Assembly: GCA_037953625.1 (NCBI GenBank)
Contig: CM075649.1
Location: forward strand, 59,841,660-59,905,659
Length of the DNA stretch: 64,000 bases
Direction: 5' to 3'
Source: Crotalaria pallida
Taxonomy: Eukaryota > Streptophyta > Magnoliopsida > Fabales > Fabaceae
In this document: piece after piece, positions 42,357 to 54,874 of the stretch
How the letters are laid out: every line of letters starts with the position of its first letter
Numbering within the stretch: position 1 is the first letter of the stretch
The notes under the pieces: generated by a model
Databases searched by the model: none
What the model was told of the DNA's origin: nothing
Seen by the model: the letters and a program-made list of their open reading frames with translations, nothing else
Made by a program: the position numbers and the translations under genes

Positions 42357-43989
42357 AGAGAGAGATAGAGAGAGAGTGAGGCCGAGAAGCTTAGAGGAGA
42401 AGGAAGAAGGAGATCAAGACAAAAAACCTAGGCTTTTCTTGGAGATCAAGTGAAGAAGGTTGTAGATCATCTCTTTTCCTTGATGTATTTTGAAGATCTT
42501 AGAGTTGTTAGAGTAGTTTTAATTTCTAATCCTTGTAATCTTCATCTCTCTTCTTGCATGTTAATTTTTCTAGTAGATCTATGGTTGTATGTAATTTCTT
42601 AGCTTAGGTCTTGAGTTTCAAGAGCCAAATAAACTTGTAGAACCCTAAACTATGGACTCTATCATTCGGCCATGTCTAGGAAACTAGGTCATGATGATTT
42701 TTGTTTTGATTCAAGTTCTTGCATGTTAGTTTTATGCTTATACAAGTTGATTTGAGTGGTTAAATGCTTTGATTTTGGTTTCGATTTTTATAAAGCTTTG
42801 ATCTTTGGTTTTTATCTCTAAAAAGTTTAGATCTTTGCTTTGATCTTTAAATAGTTTTGATCTTGAAGCTTGCATGTGATTTTTGAACTAAAAAGCCTTG
42901 ATTTTGTGTTTGCATGTCACGGTTTTGGTGAGAAAGTAAAGGAAATCACTTTTGAAAAATGGTCTTACTTTGATCTAAGTTTATTGTTGTTGCATGTTAA
43001 AGGTTTGAACTCTTTTCTTGATTTTTAGGCATGGAATATTCGGCCAAGGCTTTGAACCAAAAAGATCATGATTTGTTTTCTATAAAAAGGTTCTTGCATG
43101 TGTTTTCCCTTTTTATCCAAACATTTTTTTTAAAGTGCATGCAAATGAAAATAAAATGAAAATTTGTTTGAAGTGACAAAGAGGTCACGGTTTTGTGTAG
43201 AAAAAGGGAATGGTATTTTCCAAAACCACGTGTTTGAAGTGCATGACTTGATTTGTTGATTTTAAGGCTTGCATGTTTAAAAAAGTGCATCAAAAACCAT
43301 GTTGTTGCCATGATGATGATTCGGCCTAGCTAGTTTAGTAGGCTAGATTCCTTTTTCATGTGATTGACTTGATGAAATGAGTATGTTTTGTGATTTCATT
43401 TTAAGAAAAATTATTTAAATTGTGTTGTGGTGATTTTCTTTTAATTCGGTTTTGTGGAAGAAAATAAATGAGTGAATTTGGTTATTTCCAACAAATATTT
43501 TCATGGTGTTGATTTTAATTATTTGCTGTCCAAGATTTAATTGTGAGGTATTTCAATTTTTAAAAGTGTTTTGATTTATGAAAGATGTGGATTTCAAGTA
43601 CTTTTTGAAATAACAAAAGTTGGATTGAAAATTATCAGTTTTTCGGTGTTTAAAGAAGTGAGAAGGTGGCTGGACTTATTTCATACAACCACATAAATTA
43701 AATTTTTAGTTTGTTTTAATGTGAGTTTTCAAATGATTTGGAAGGATTTCAAGTACAAGAAAAGATTGTGATTTGTTTGGAAAAACGATTGTGTTTAAAA
43801 GAAAAATAAGGGATTTTCTATTTCAAGTAAAGAGACCAAGTGATGATTTGTAATCAAAATAGATTTTGACGAAAGCGTGTTTTATTTACTCTGAGGTATT
43901 CTCTAGACGATGGGAACGAATTGCAAGGAGAAGCTAGAGACTTCCGAGGACAAAGCGTTTCATTTGTTGGGATAAGAGGTGAGTGAGAG

Positions 43990-46900
43990 TGTAACACCCC
44001 GATTCGACAACTTGAAAACTCCAATTACTTAAATTAAATATAGTGAAAATTAGGGTCATTTTTTTTAAAAACATGTAATACGTAATCATGAGAACACTTA
44101 GGTTTTCAAAACATGGTTACATTTAAAACTCATGTCCTCATGTTGCGTAAAACCTTTCAAGTTCCAAACCGAGATGTCACAAGACACCGCACTTTGAAAC
44201 TCGTTTTCTAAAACATCATTTAAAATACACAGCCCATTGACTTGTTTCAAAACATCAGTGTTAAATAAAACTTTTGGCCGGGGTACAGTATGATAGAGCT
44301 ACGGTAACTAAGAACTTACAATGGAGTAAAATGCTCTGAGGGGATTACCTATCTTCTAATCATACTCCCCAAGACTTGTCGTCTAACTCCGGATCTTGGC
44401 AACCCAAGCTCTCCAATTGCAAGTAGAGTCGTCCTCATCTGCTGCCTCAGTGATCTCCTCCAGGTACCACCTTCAGGGACAAACTTCTATGCTCCTCCTT
44501 GTAGGGGCACAGATGCATCGCTACACGCTACGCCATCTACCAGTTGCAATATCAGCAATTGTCGATACGACAACATGGTAGGAGAGAGTCAGTGTTCCGA
44601 ACACTAACGGGTTGACCATGCGGTCTCAGGGTAGATTTTATATAAAAATACACAGATAATAAAACAGAACCTTATACTAAAGCAGCATGACATAGATATT
44701 TATCATGATGCAATCATATCAACATCAACATACATATATGTAACATGTTACACATAGCATGTATGATTCACATATAACAAAGCATATCATAATATTCTAA
44801 ACATATAAATATCATCACTCATCGCCAAATCATTACGCTTACAAATCTTTTCTATTCCTTTCGATAATCATTTATACTTTCCTTCTTGAACCTTTCGTTA
44901 CATAACGCTCACAATTCTTTTCCATTCTTTCTTCCATCGTTACTTCAAGATTTATTATGCCACGAATCATTTCTCGTGCTTGACTTATAATTTTACTCAA
45001 CGCTTGATATTTTTATTGTACTTTTCTTTAATACATCTTAGTCTTTTAAGTTTTATCGTTCCGGTTCACTAAATGATGGGGGAAACATCATCATTGAGGA
45101 AGTCACACACGTCTACATCTCCTCGGTCATCCACCCAACCTAGTCGGAAGCAAACAGGAGTACATGACCTTTACCACGCGGGCACGACAGCTATCTCACA
45201 ATCAAATGGTCCCAGACCAGGAGGACTACAGCCTCAAATCAATTCAATTCATATCATATCATTTCATATCATATAATCAACGCACGCTCTCAGCGGCAAT
45301 CTCAAATGCCCCGTTCCAATCCCTCTCATTGTTCTAGACTTGCATTCAAGGGGGCGACAATACAATTCTAGTTCCGGTGCAGAACTTACCACGGCATTGG
45401 ACCCAGTCCCTACCATGTTAGTACGCCACATGTGGGGTTCGTTCTTCCTAGAAGGTACTCTAGACTTCTTGACGTTTCACCGTCATCGTCCTCCCCTCAT
45501 GCAATCTCCACCTGAGTATCCGCAGATACCCATAGTATCTTCCTCTCCACTACTTCGATACGACACTCATACCTCACCGCGTTTGTAAATGTCTTTTAAA
45601 GTCTTTTAATGTTTTACGTTTTAATTAGTGGCTGAATCCTAACAGTCGGCTCGTCCTTGGTGCATCCCTTCAACGAAGCCCGACCACTAATCGCAATCCG
45701 TTCCCCCTAAGAATCTCAATGGCATCTTGCCACAAATCACTTTCATCTAATTATCAACATTCTCATCAGCTCATGCTCAGCATCTTTCTCATCATCATTG
45801 ATCAACAGCGTCATCATCAACATCTTGCTCCTCAACTGTTACTTGGTAGCACCATCAGCATCGTTCTCCTCGTTCGTTGCTCCACAGTATCATCAGCATC
45901 ATTCTCCTTAGTTGATCCTTAGCAGCACCATCAGTAGCATCATCATCACCACGCTTCCGCTCGTCTTATCGGGTATCTCTTGTTGCCATCTCGAACATCA
46001 TCTTTTCATCTCAATTCAACTATTACTTCTCTTTCATTCATTATTTGTCGCTTTAGTTTCATTCGCATTGCGTTTTGTTTCTTTCTTAATCGTGGCTTAT
46101 AATTCTTATCCGCACTTTCTTTCTTTTTGAGTCACAATTTATTCCTTATCTCTTACTTTCACGGTTTCATTATTATTATATCACTATCCAGACGTAATCA
46201 AACAATTTCGAAACAAAATAAAGTATGCACAACAAATAAACATTTAGTATGCAAACAAAAGAAGTAGACATTTAACACAAATAGCTATATTGCCTAATTC
46301 GTAGTACTTTCACAATCCATCTATTCGGATTGTGAGCAACCACGTTATGGGACCACAGCACTCTCACTCACCTGGATGACAAACATCCGAAAGCTTTCCG
46401 AGATTTCCAGTCGTTATCCTTGCCATGCTTCCTTTGCGTCCGACACCCGAACTAGACATTTTTCCCCGTGCGTTAGAAACCATTTACGTGAATTCTTAAT
46501 TTCGTTTTAAAACACTTTGAAACCATTCCTTTCTTAAAGACGCATCACCAATATCAAAAAGGTTTCAAATCCAAATCAAATCTCAAAAAGAGTTTTCAAG
46601 AAAACTTTGAAATAATCTCTTTAACAAAATAAAATCCATTTATCTTAATTTAAGACACTTTGGTTGAAAAGATTACTTTCTTTAAGCATTGAATGAAAAA
46701 CAACTCTTTGAAAATCTTTATCAAATACAAAAATTCAAGAAGGTAAAACTTCAAAACCAATCAAATTGATTTATTTAATTTCTAAACTTCACATTCTCAT
46801 CAATCACTAATCAAAGAAGGTTCTTTAAAATTTTTAAATCAATTTAAGTTATTTAAATTATACTTTTTAAATAAAACATTTTTCACAAATAAAACTCACA

Positions 46901-49837
46901 AACATTATTCAAAACAATTCCAAGCAGCACAAAGAACAATCACATACACATTTCAAAGCATTCAAATCATTTACAAATATATACACAGGAAGTCACATTT
47001 TTAATTATTCACAATCATTAATTAAATTATAACCTTAATAAATTAATCCAATTATTCTTAAGAAAATAATTTGGACTTAATCTTTTTAATTAACTTACAA
47101 AACCGAATCTCACATGGTTATTAATTTCCTAATCACAAATAAATTTTAAAACTAAAAATCATTGAATCAACATTACAAAAATCTTTTCACATAATCAAAT
47201 CAACTTGTTTATTTAAAAATGAGAAAGATAAAAGTAAACACACATTACTTTCATGAAAACAATTTTTCAACCATGTTAACATGCATTAACCGAATTATAC
47301 ATGCATAATATTTCAAAGATTTAGTGTACAAATAAAGACATAAAATCATGAAATTATTTTCTTTATTTTAGGATTAAAACCGAGAGCATGCAATAGGAAA
47401 ATTAACAATTTCAATTCCTTTTCCTAACTTAAATCAACACAACAATTTGAAGCACAAATCATTTCAAAGATTCACATGCATTTTCTTTTAAATTTACTTA
47501 CTTCATGAAAACACTTTTTAAGCCTTAAATTCAATTGGTCTTAACATGCATGTAACCTATATGAGGGACAAGCATAGATCTCTTCCTAAGCCTAGGATGG
47601 CCGAATGACACACTCACAAAGACAAGGTTTTTGGTTCACTTTTTAGGCATACAAAATTCACACATTCACATCAAGACATATATGATTTCAAAGCATCCTA
47701 CCACACAACTCATTCACATCCACATGCATCAATTTTATTAAAACAACATCTCTTTCAAACATGCATAAAAATAAACTCAAGATTAGAACTTTTCTCAAAC
47801 CAAAAATAAAGATTTACTTTAATTTCATGAAAACCACATGCATGCTCTAGGAATCATTAGATCTATTCTTAAAACCAACATGCATCAACTTTTTATAAAA
47901 TAAAAACATGGATTTCACTTTTTATCAAACATGGTCGAATGGCCCTTTCACAAAAGAAAACATGCACATAATTAAACACTTGATCAAAACATGTTTGAAC
48001 TTGAAAATCATTTTAAATCTTACTTCTTTAATTTTTTCCCTAAAAACCGTATCATACATAAAAGAAAAACACAATCTTTCTCTTAAAAATTAACATGCAA
48101 CTAAAGATCTAAACATTTTTCATTTATCAAACAAAGAGAATCACATACACACACTTAGATCAACTAGGATCATCACAAAAATAACATGCAAGACTAGAAA
48201 CTTTAACTTTTCACAAATCAAGTTTAGATTATATTTTTATTCAACAAATAATTATGGAAACACACACATAGATCAAGACCTAACAAAAGATTTAACATGC
48301 AAGAACCGAAAATTTCACTTTATTAATAAACAAACTTAGATCATGGGTTTGTTCATCAAATCATCACATAAACACATATAAATCACGGTTTAAAGCAAGA
48401 AAAAAATAGACATGCAAAGAGATTTTTTTTTTAGTTTTCAAAAATCTTAGTTTTTCTTTAGATCTTTAAAGATTTAGTTATGAAAATATTAGATCCATCA
48501 AAAGAAAACTTTAGCCAAACATCAAACATAAAGTCTAACATATTACAAATTACTTTAAGTATTTAAAGTCCATGATCAAGCAAGATCAACACATAACAAC
48601 AACATGCAAGAAGAAATAAGAAGTAGATCTACAAACTAAAAAAGAAAAACTACACTATTACAAGTCTTCCTCCAAGCTCTTCGAATCCTACCATGAAAGG
48701 GTTGGTTCTTCTAGCTTCTAACATCCTTGATATACAAAGAACGCTCTTAGGTTTGGACTTGAACTCTTCCTTCTTCCTCTCCTAGAGCTCTCGGCCACCA
48801 CTCTCTTTTCTCACTCTCTTTCTTTTCTTTTCTTTCTCTAAGAGGTTGATGAGTCTCTTAGAGCGAGTTTGTATTTGGAAGGAAATGAATTGGTGAAGGG
48901 AAGTGAAATGAGAAAATGAACTAAGGCTCATCCTATTTGTAGGCAATTTAATTTTCCCTCTTGTGCCCTTGGTTGTTGGTTCGGCTATTCACCATTAGGG
49001 AGGGTAATTTTGGGCTTCCAAAAAGTTGCATGGGTGGAAGTTATCAAATGCAAGGCGGACAAGGTAGGATAGTCTAGGATTTTAGGGGTCACTTAGGCTT
49101 AAGTATTAGTTGGCTCTTGGTTAAGGTTTCCTACTTAGTTTGGTTCCAATTCTAACTTAGTTTAGTTTAGTTTCTTATCCTCCAAGCTTCTAGAAAGTTA
49201 CAATCCTAGCTCATACACACATACATACACACGTACATACATTCACACATACATACACATATACACTCATATATTTTACATTTATTTCTTAAGCACATTT
49301 ACTTAAACATTCTAATTATTAATTCATACAATAATACAATCACACTCACACAATTAATTTCATGCATCACACAGTACACACACATCAAACCAAGCACTCA
49401 TCACATAAAAATTTCAAGCCTAATCATTAAATTTATTTTCTTCTAGATAAAAATCTCAAAATTCGTACTTTATAATTATGAAAATAAATTTTTGTAAAAC
49501 CACCCAGAAAAATCTGAAATTTACATTTTTAAAATCTACGTTTCAAGACGATCGTTTTGATATAAAGATCATGAAAATCCGAGTTACGGTTAAAATGATA
49601 CAAATTTTCCAAGTCTCAAAAACTTTATTTCAAATAAAAAAAATCACTTTTTAATAAAATCATAACTCAACAAAACCATTCACTTCTCTTTTATAAAAAC
49701 ATTTTGTTTTATAAAATTCCTTGAAAATCATCTTTTTTTTTCCTTCTCACATAATATACTTTTCTGAAAATAGAATCTCAGGGTTTATTTTGTCGAAAAT
49801 CGTTTACGCACGTGTGGGAAAAATGCGGAGTGTTACA
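43990..49837 (-). mobile_element. solo LTR E4, inverted inside E3
   Basis: Begins TGTAACACCCCG, ends GGAGTGTTACA, flanked by GAGAG at 43985-43989 and 49838-49842. 5848 bp, no coding domains. Orientation follows from homology: in minus sense the TATA-like site (about 48943), leader hairpin (48863-48836), the GAGGAGATGTAGACG block (about 45125) and a broken accessory ORF (44536) follow in the E order. It lies in opposite orientation to its host LTR. Confidence 0.92.
44392..44536 (-). pseudogene. decayed accessory ORF in E4
   Basis: In minus sense CTGGTAG|ATGGCG matches the E3 start, but the third codon is TAG, and the GGA-x-x-x-V-P-[DE]-G region continues only after a frame change and a further stop. 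The remnant shows the position is conserved while this copy is dead. Confidence 0.6.
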
Positions 49838-51396
49838 GAGAGTGCGGTGAGCCCGTAACGTGGTTGTTTGGAGGGTGATGAAATGAGACTTACGTGATAT
49901 ATATATTATGTGCTATATTTTTATCTATTTTAGTAAAATTAATGCATGCTTATTTTTGTTATGTATTAGTTCTCTTTGCGATTATATTGTTAAGCATATT
50001 ATATTCTGTTTGGAAAATCTGGAAGTTGTGATAAATGATAATAAGAATCATGAAAAATAGTAAGACTCGAAGTTAAGTGGAAAAGCGATAAGTGATGAGA
50101 TTCAAGAATATTTCATGGAGGGATGCTGCACCAGATGTGGAGATCGTGTTCGTGGAGCTGAGATCGTGCTGGCGGACTCAAGACGGAGGATGATCGTCAA
50201 GTGCTATTGAAGAGGATCAAGAGATTGCAAGAGAGTTATGAGAATTCCTACGGGAACGGACGATGAGATTTATTGCCAAGTGGCTTGTGAAAGTGAAAGA
50301 GATATTGAAAGTTTGGGGAACGGAGATAACCCTTAGTGGTCGGGACTTGCCGAAAGGATGAACTTAGGGCAAGCCGACCTTAGGTTAATTAAAAGAATTA
50401 AAAGACTTTAAAATACTCTATAAGACTTTAACATAAGCGGTGAGGTATGAGGGTGCGAAGTAGTGGAGAGGAAGATACCATGGGTATCTGCGGATACTTA
50501 GGTGGAGATTGCATGAGGGGAGGGCAAGGACGGTGAACGTCAAGAAGCCTGGCGTATATTTCTAGGCGGAACGAATTCCACAAGTGGCATACGAACGTGG
50601 TAGGGACTGGGTCCTAAGCCGTGGTAAGTTCTGCACAGCTAACTAGAAATGATACTGTCACCCCCTTGATTGCAAGTCTAGAACAGTGAGAGGGACTGGA
50701 ACGGGGCATTGTGAATTTCCACTGTACCCGAGATTTTCTAAAGTGAGCCTTGATTAAATGATATTATATGAATTGAATAAAATGATTTGAGACTGTACCG
50801 AGAGTTTTACAGTTCTCCTGGCTTGGAGCCAATTGTGAGACAGCTGTCATGCCCGCGTGGTAAAGGTCCTGTACTCCTGTTAGCTTCCGACTAGGATTGG
50901 ATGGATGACCGAGGAGATGTAGACGTGAGCGTTTTCCTCAGTGATGGTTTTCCCCACCTCATTGAGTGAACCGATTATGATAAGACTTAAGATTAATAAG
51001 AAAGATTCAGAGAAGAAGAGTATAAGTGAATTTCCGAATGGTTGAGAAAGATTGTGATGAGATTGGAATGTTGAAGAGATTTATGATATTATGTGCATTG
51101 AGCTATGTGCCTTTAAATTATGATTTTGCTATGTTTGAATTATTATTATGTTCTTGGTTATGCTTCATTTATTTATGCTATGTATACTACTTGCTTGTAT
51201 TATGTTGATCCAGTTATCTATTCTGTTACGTTTATCTATTTTGTTCTGGTTATCCTGTCTCGTTCTATATATGTCATCAGTCTTTCTTTCTATTGAGTCT
51301 ACCCTGAGACCTCACGGTCAACTCGTTAGTGTTCGGAACACTGACTCTCTCCTACCTGGTTGTCGTATTGGCATTCGCTGGTATTGCAACGGGTAG

Positions 51397-51738
51397 ATGT
51401 CGTATCGTGTAGCAATCCACATGTGGCCTCTTCAGGGAGGAGCATGGGTGGTTGTCCCTGATGGCTGGATTTGGAGAGGTGACACTCGGTTGGAGATCGA
51501 TGATCCAAGGCATATTCTGCGAGGGATGAGTCGGGACGTGCACGTAGGGCAAGTCACTCTTCGTGATTATCAGGATGGCGGACCGAGGGAGCATCACGAG
51601 TACGATGGCAATCCTGCACCTTTGGCTGCAGTGATTCCTCAACCAATGGAGGAAGAAGACACAAGTGACTCTGGTCACGAAGCGGAGACGGACTCTAGTG
51701 TGGAGATGGAGACGGATGCTAGTTCGGCTGAAGAGTGA
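51397..51738 (+). CDS. LTR-encoded accessory ORF of family E (copy E3)
   Basis: 113 codons from an ATG directly after CGGGTAG, an acceptor-like AG at the E1/E2 position. Core: PLQGGAWVVVPDGWIWRGDT, then DDPRHILRG, matching E2's GWVWAGCTQIVI and PDPEH spacing, and the H protein's P-L-x2-G-x-W and P-x2-L. The tail is acidic (EEEDTSDSGHEAETDSS, ending DASSAEE), unlike E2's basic tail but like H's. The upstream frame has TAG right before the ATG, so translation cannot start further 5' without splicing. No known domain recognised. Confidence 0.55.
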   Translation: MSYRVAIHMWPLQGGAWVVVPDGWIWRGDTRLEIDDPRHILRGMSRDVHVGQVTLRDYQDGGPREHHEYDGNPAPLAAVIPQPMEEEDTSDSGHEAETDSSVEMETDASSAEE

Positions 51739-52122
51739 TGTTCGGTGTTCTGTGTCTAGATGTTCTAGTGTGTCTAGGATCTAAACTCCAATCGAGGATT
51801 ACTATGTGAAGTACCATGGATGTAATTCAGCTACTTTTTAAATTATGGTTTGTAATCTTTTTGTAACTATGGCCTGCTTTTGGAAAACTCTTGGAGTGAG
51901 ACTCCAGTGCTTATGGCTTAAGTTTTAATTGTAATGAAAACGATGTTGTGATATGTTCATGGTGTTTAGTTCCGGGAAGTTTCGAAAGTGACAACTCGAT
52001 TTTCAAGTAAGAGATAATAGCAACTAATGAACTCACGTTAAAAAAAATGGCCTCATTTTTGCAACAAATTGATAATAAATCAGTTAAGGTTTTGGAAGTG
52101 AAAATCAGGCTGTTACACAAAT

Positions 52123-53375
52123 AACAAATAACAAATAATCCAAATAAATATCCAAGCAATAAAACAAAAAAAAAATCCTAGAAAGCAAATACATATTTTT
52201 GTTGCACAGGTACAGGGACTAGCTAATGGGGAAAAGAGCATAAAATATATCAACGAATAACAATCCCCAAACTTTTAGGCATTTTCGCCAAGTGCGCGCC
52301 CAGCCGTGCCAAGCTGCGCGCCCAGGCGCGCCAGGTCTGTACCTGAAGCTTTTTTTTTGCAGAAAATAAAAAAAATAACTTACACTAATTTTCTAAAAAC
52401 TACTATATATTCACTAATAAATGGAGTTAGGAAACTTAACTTTGTAGCACAACTTTTTCTATTGATGCACATGGAGGAACTCCCCCAAACTTATTTACCT
52501 ATGTCACATGAACAACTAAAAGTAGTGCTAGAAAGCACCTCATTGGTAGTTACTTATAAGAAATTCCAACTCCTTATTCACTAACAAAAAAAATAAACAA
52601 AACCTACAATACTACATATTTACAACGAATCCACCAGGATCCCAAATTCTATGGCTTAACTCCCATGTGATATAGGAATAACAAGTTACTCCCATGTCCC
52701 ATGGGAATGAGCGGGGATGATGATGAAGTAAGGAAATTTTAAAAATAAATTCAATCCCACTAGGGTCAAAAGGTATATTCCTTACATCATGCATCATCTT
52801 AGAAAATTTGCCTTTTTCTCCATTCATGAAGGTGTTAATTTTATGAACAAGGAAAACAAGATTATTAGGATCTTTATTCATCCCTTTGTACAATAATGAC
52901 TTGTGTTGATGTTTTGGAAAAACATGGTCGAACATAATTGAAAAATTTTGAATCGTCCATGCATGCAAGGGATTTAACACAATTTTTAAGTTCAGCAATT
53001 TCAGCACGGAAGGATGAGTCAAATTTTTATACTATCATTCTATCCCCATCTGTTTTGTTTTGTTTCACCTCTTCTTTCTCATGATGCACCTCAATTTCTT
53101 TTTCTTCTTCAAAATTTTCAGAGAGGTTAGTACTTAAGTCTTCCGATCCTTAAAGGGCCACTCTTGTACCAACTTTTCTATGAAAGATTTCCTATATAAT
53201 TTTTCAATCTCATTAATAGGGGTATTTGCATCATAAGTAAGAGGGGATGAAGCCAAAACAAAATCAAAAAATTTTAACTCTTTACAAGGCATTATTATAC
53301 ATTTCAATGAAGTCCCAAAAATAGATTTCACTCAAAATTATTTCTTAGTGTCAAAATAAATTAAATGAATTCTAG
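52123..53375 (-). other. G internal region, primer-binding-site side, with worn ORFs
   Basis: Two minus-strand open stretches, 53134-53331 (65 codons, with LKFFDFVLASSPLTYDANTP) and 52612-53022 (136 codons, with HHHPRSFPWDMGVTCYSY and ELSHRIWDPGGF), follow the primer-binding site in the order expected of a gag-like leader protein. I do not recognise either as Gag. A short GC-rich CGCCCAGGCG cluster lies at 52283-52340. Confidence 0.5.
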
Positions 53376-53393
53376 TCCCCGGCAACGGCGCCA
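53376..53393 (-). promoter_or_regulatory. primer-binding site of G (tRNA-Asp)
   Basis: The plus strand reads TCCCCGGCAACGGCGCCA, the 3' end of plant tRNA-Asp including CCA. In minus sense this gives the 18-base primer-binding site six bases from the LTR end. Confidence 0.93.
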
Positions 53394-53399
53394 AAAACT

Positions 53400-54829
53400 T
53401 GATCACTCTCTAGCAAGTATACTAGATCGGATAGTAATATAGTCGGTTAAGACCAGATATCGTTCCCACAGGGACCAAGAATTATTTAACTTATTTCTAA
53501 TTAAGAGTAATTAAGAGTAAAATATGTTAAATTTCAGATTTAAATAAAATAATTAGAAGAATATTTTGCTGCTGGAAAATAAATAAAAACTATGAATTAA
53601 TGGATGAATGGTGGTTAGGAACTAGTTTCATTAATTATTTCATTTATTTATCATAAATCATTGTTTTTCCCTAAATCATGAACGAATCCCTAAATTGGTA
53701 ACTATTAGATCCCTCTTGTATAATTACCATTTCTTATTCAATTAGATAATCCTTAATTCCTCAAGAGATTAAACTATTGAGTAATCTTAATTAAGAACAG
53801 AGAATTAATCATGTTATATAATTACCCAATTGTATCCCTACTTGTTGAATAACTATATTGTTTGAAGGCATGGCCTATTCTAATTCCTAATATCTCAATT
53901 GAAGAATTAGAGATCCAAAACAAGACATAAATTAGCTAGATTTATGAATTGGAAATAAAACACAATCAAACACATGATTTAGATTTGGAAAAACATTAAT
54001 TCATATAAATAAACTACATAATCAAATCCACATGTTCCTAACACAAGAGGGTTTAGTTACACATCATAGAGAAGAAGAACAAATAAGAATAGAAGTAATT
54101 CATTCCTAAATTACCACTAATCCTTGATCTGAATATTCAGCCTTCAATGGATTCCTCCTCCGAATGCTCTCCAGAGAATGTAATCTCCCTCAATGATTTC
54201 TAATCTCTAATGATAACTGATTATGACTCTCTAATCTCCTCCTAAACTAATCCTAAAAACATAAATAAGTAGATAAAATCCTAATCTTATCAAAATCCTT
54301 CAAAACTGATCAGAAATTGGCCCAATTGGGCCTTCTCATGTCTGACATGCAACTTCGGCCCTTATTTTGACCCGAAATATGGACGAATGTGAGCAAGGCT
54401 ATATCTGGAAAGGTTATAGATCTTTTCCTTAGCTTTAAAATGATACCATGATCACCTCATTTGGATAAGCGTAGCTCAAGTTATGGCCAAAATACCGAAC
54501 ACTGTCATTTTACCGCGGTGAGCGCGCCTGGGCGTGCTGATTTGTGCGCCTGGGCGTGCAGGACATGCTCCGGCTCTGTTTTTATCCGTTCTTGCGCCAT
54601 TTTCAAGGTTCTTTCATCCTCTTTTCATCTCCATAATGATTTTCTTCATTTAAGCTCCGAAAGTACCTGAAACATACCCGAAACGGCTCAAAACGTTCAA
54701 AGGATTCTAAATTACCTAACTTTCTAAAAACTATACAAAAAAATCCTAAATTTACAAGAGAAACAAGCCAAAACTAAACAAAAGGGAGTCAAATTAAGCT
54801 CTAAAACATCATATGCTAGACCCAAATCA
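53400..54829 (-). repeat. 5' LTR of G
   Basis: 1430 bp, TGATCACTCTC to GACCCAAATCA on the plus strand (TG...CA in minus sense). GC-rich dyads TGCGCCTGGGCGTG lie at 54516-54565. It differs from the 3' LTR by scattered changes and the 36-bp gap. Confidence 0.93.
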
Positions 54830-54862
54830 TTATTTTAAATTAAAAAGTCAGGATGTTAAAAA

Positions 54863-54874
54863 TGGTATCAGAGC
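54863..54874 (+). promoter_or_regulatory. primer-binding site of F (initiator tRNA-Met)
   Basis: TGGTATCAGAGC, just after the worn LTR end GGATGTTAAAAA. It shows that F2 is a 5' LTR and not a solo LTR. Confidence 0.88.

Larger units (their letters stand above)
41705..52117 (+). mobile_element. solo LTR E3, split by E4
   Basis: Begins TGTAACACCCCG, ends CAGGCTGTTACA, flanked by CAAAT at 41700-41704 and 52118-52122. Without E4 and its duplication it is 4560 bp. It has a TATA box (42261-42268), a 10-bp leader hairpin (42333-42356) and the accessory ORF (51397-51738), in the same order as E2. No gag or pol. Confidence 0.93.
38796..54829 (-). mobile_element. non-autonomous LTR retrotransposon G, full length, split by E3
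   Basis: Two directly repeated LTRs (38796-40189 and 53400-54829), a tRNA-Asp primer-binding site beside the right LTR and a polypurine tract beside the left LTR fix a minus orientation. Without E3 it is about 5.6 kb with 2.8 kb internal, too short for gag-pol, and none is seen. The flanks GCATT and TTATT are an imperfect duplication, consistent with age or with a shifted end. It sits in the last 31 bp or so of the F2 LTR. Confidence 0.88.

Noticed and set aside
44396..44581. 61-codon plus-strand frame in E4
   Set aside because: It is antisense to the decayed accessory ORF of E4.
53376..53393. tRNA-Asp gene
   Set aside because: Only the 18-base 3' end is present, including the CCA that nuclear genes do not encode; it is a primer-binding site beside an LTR.
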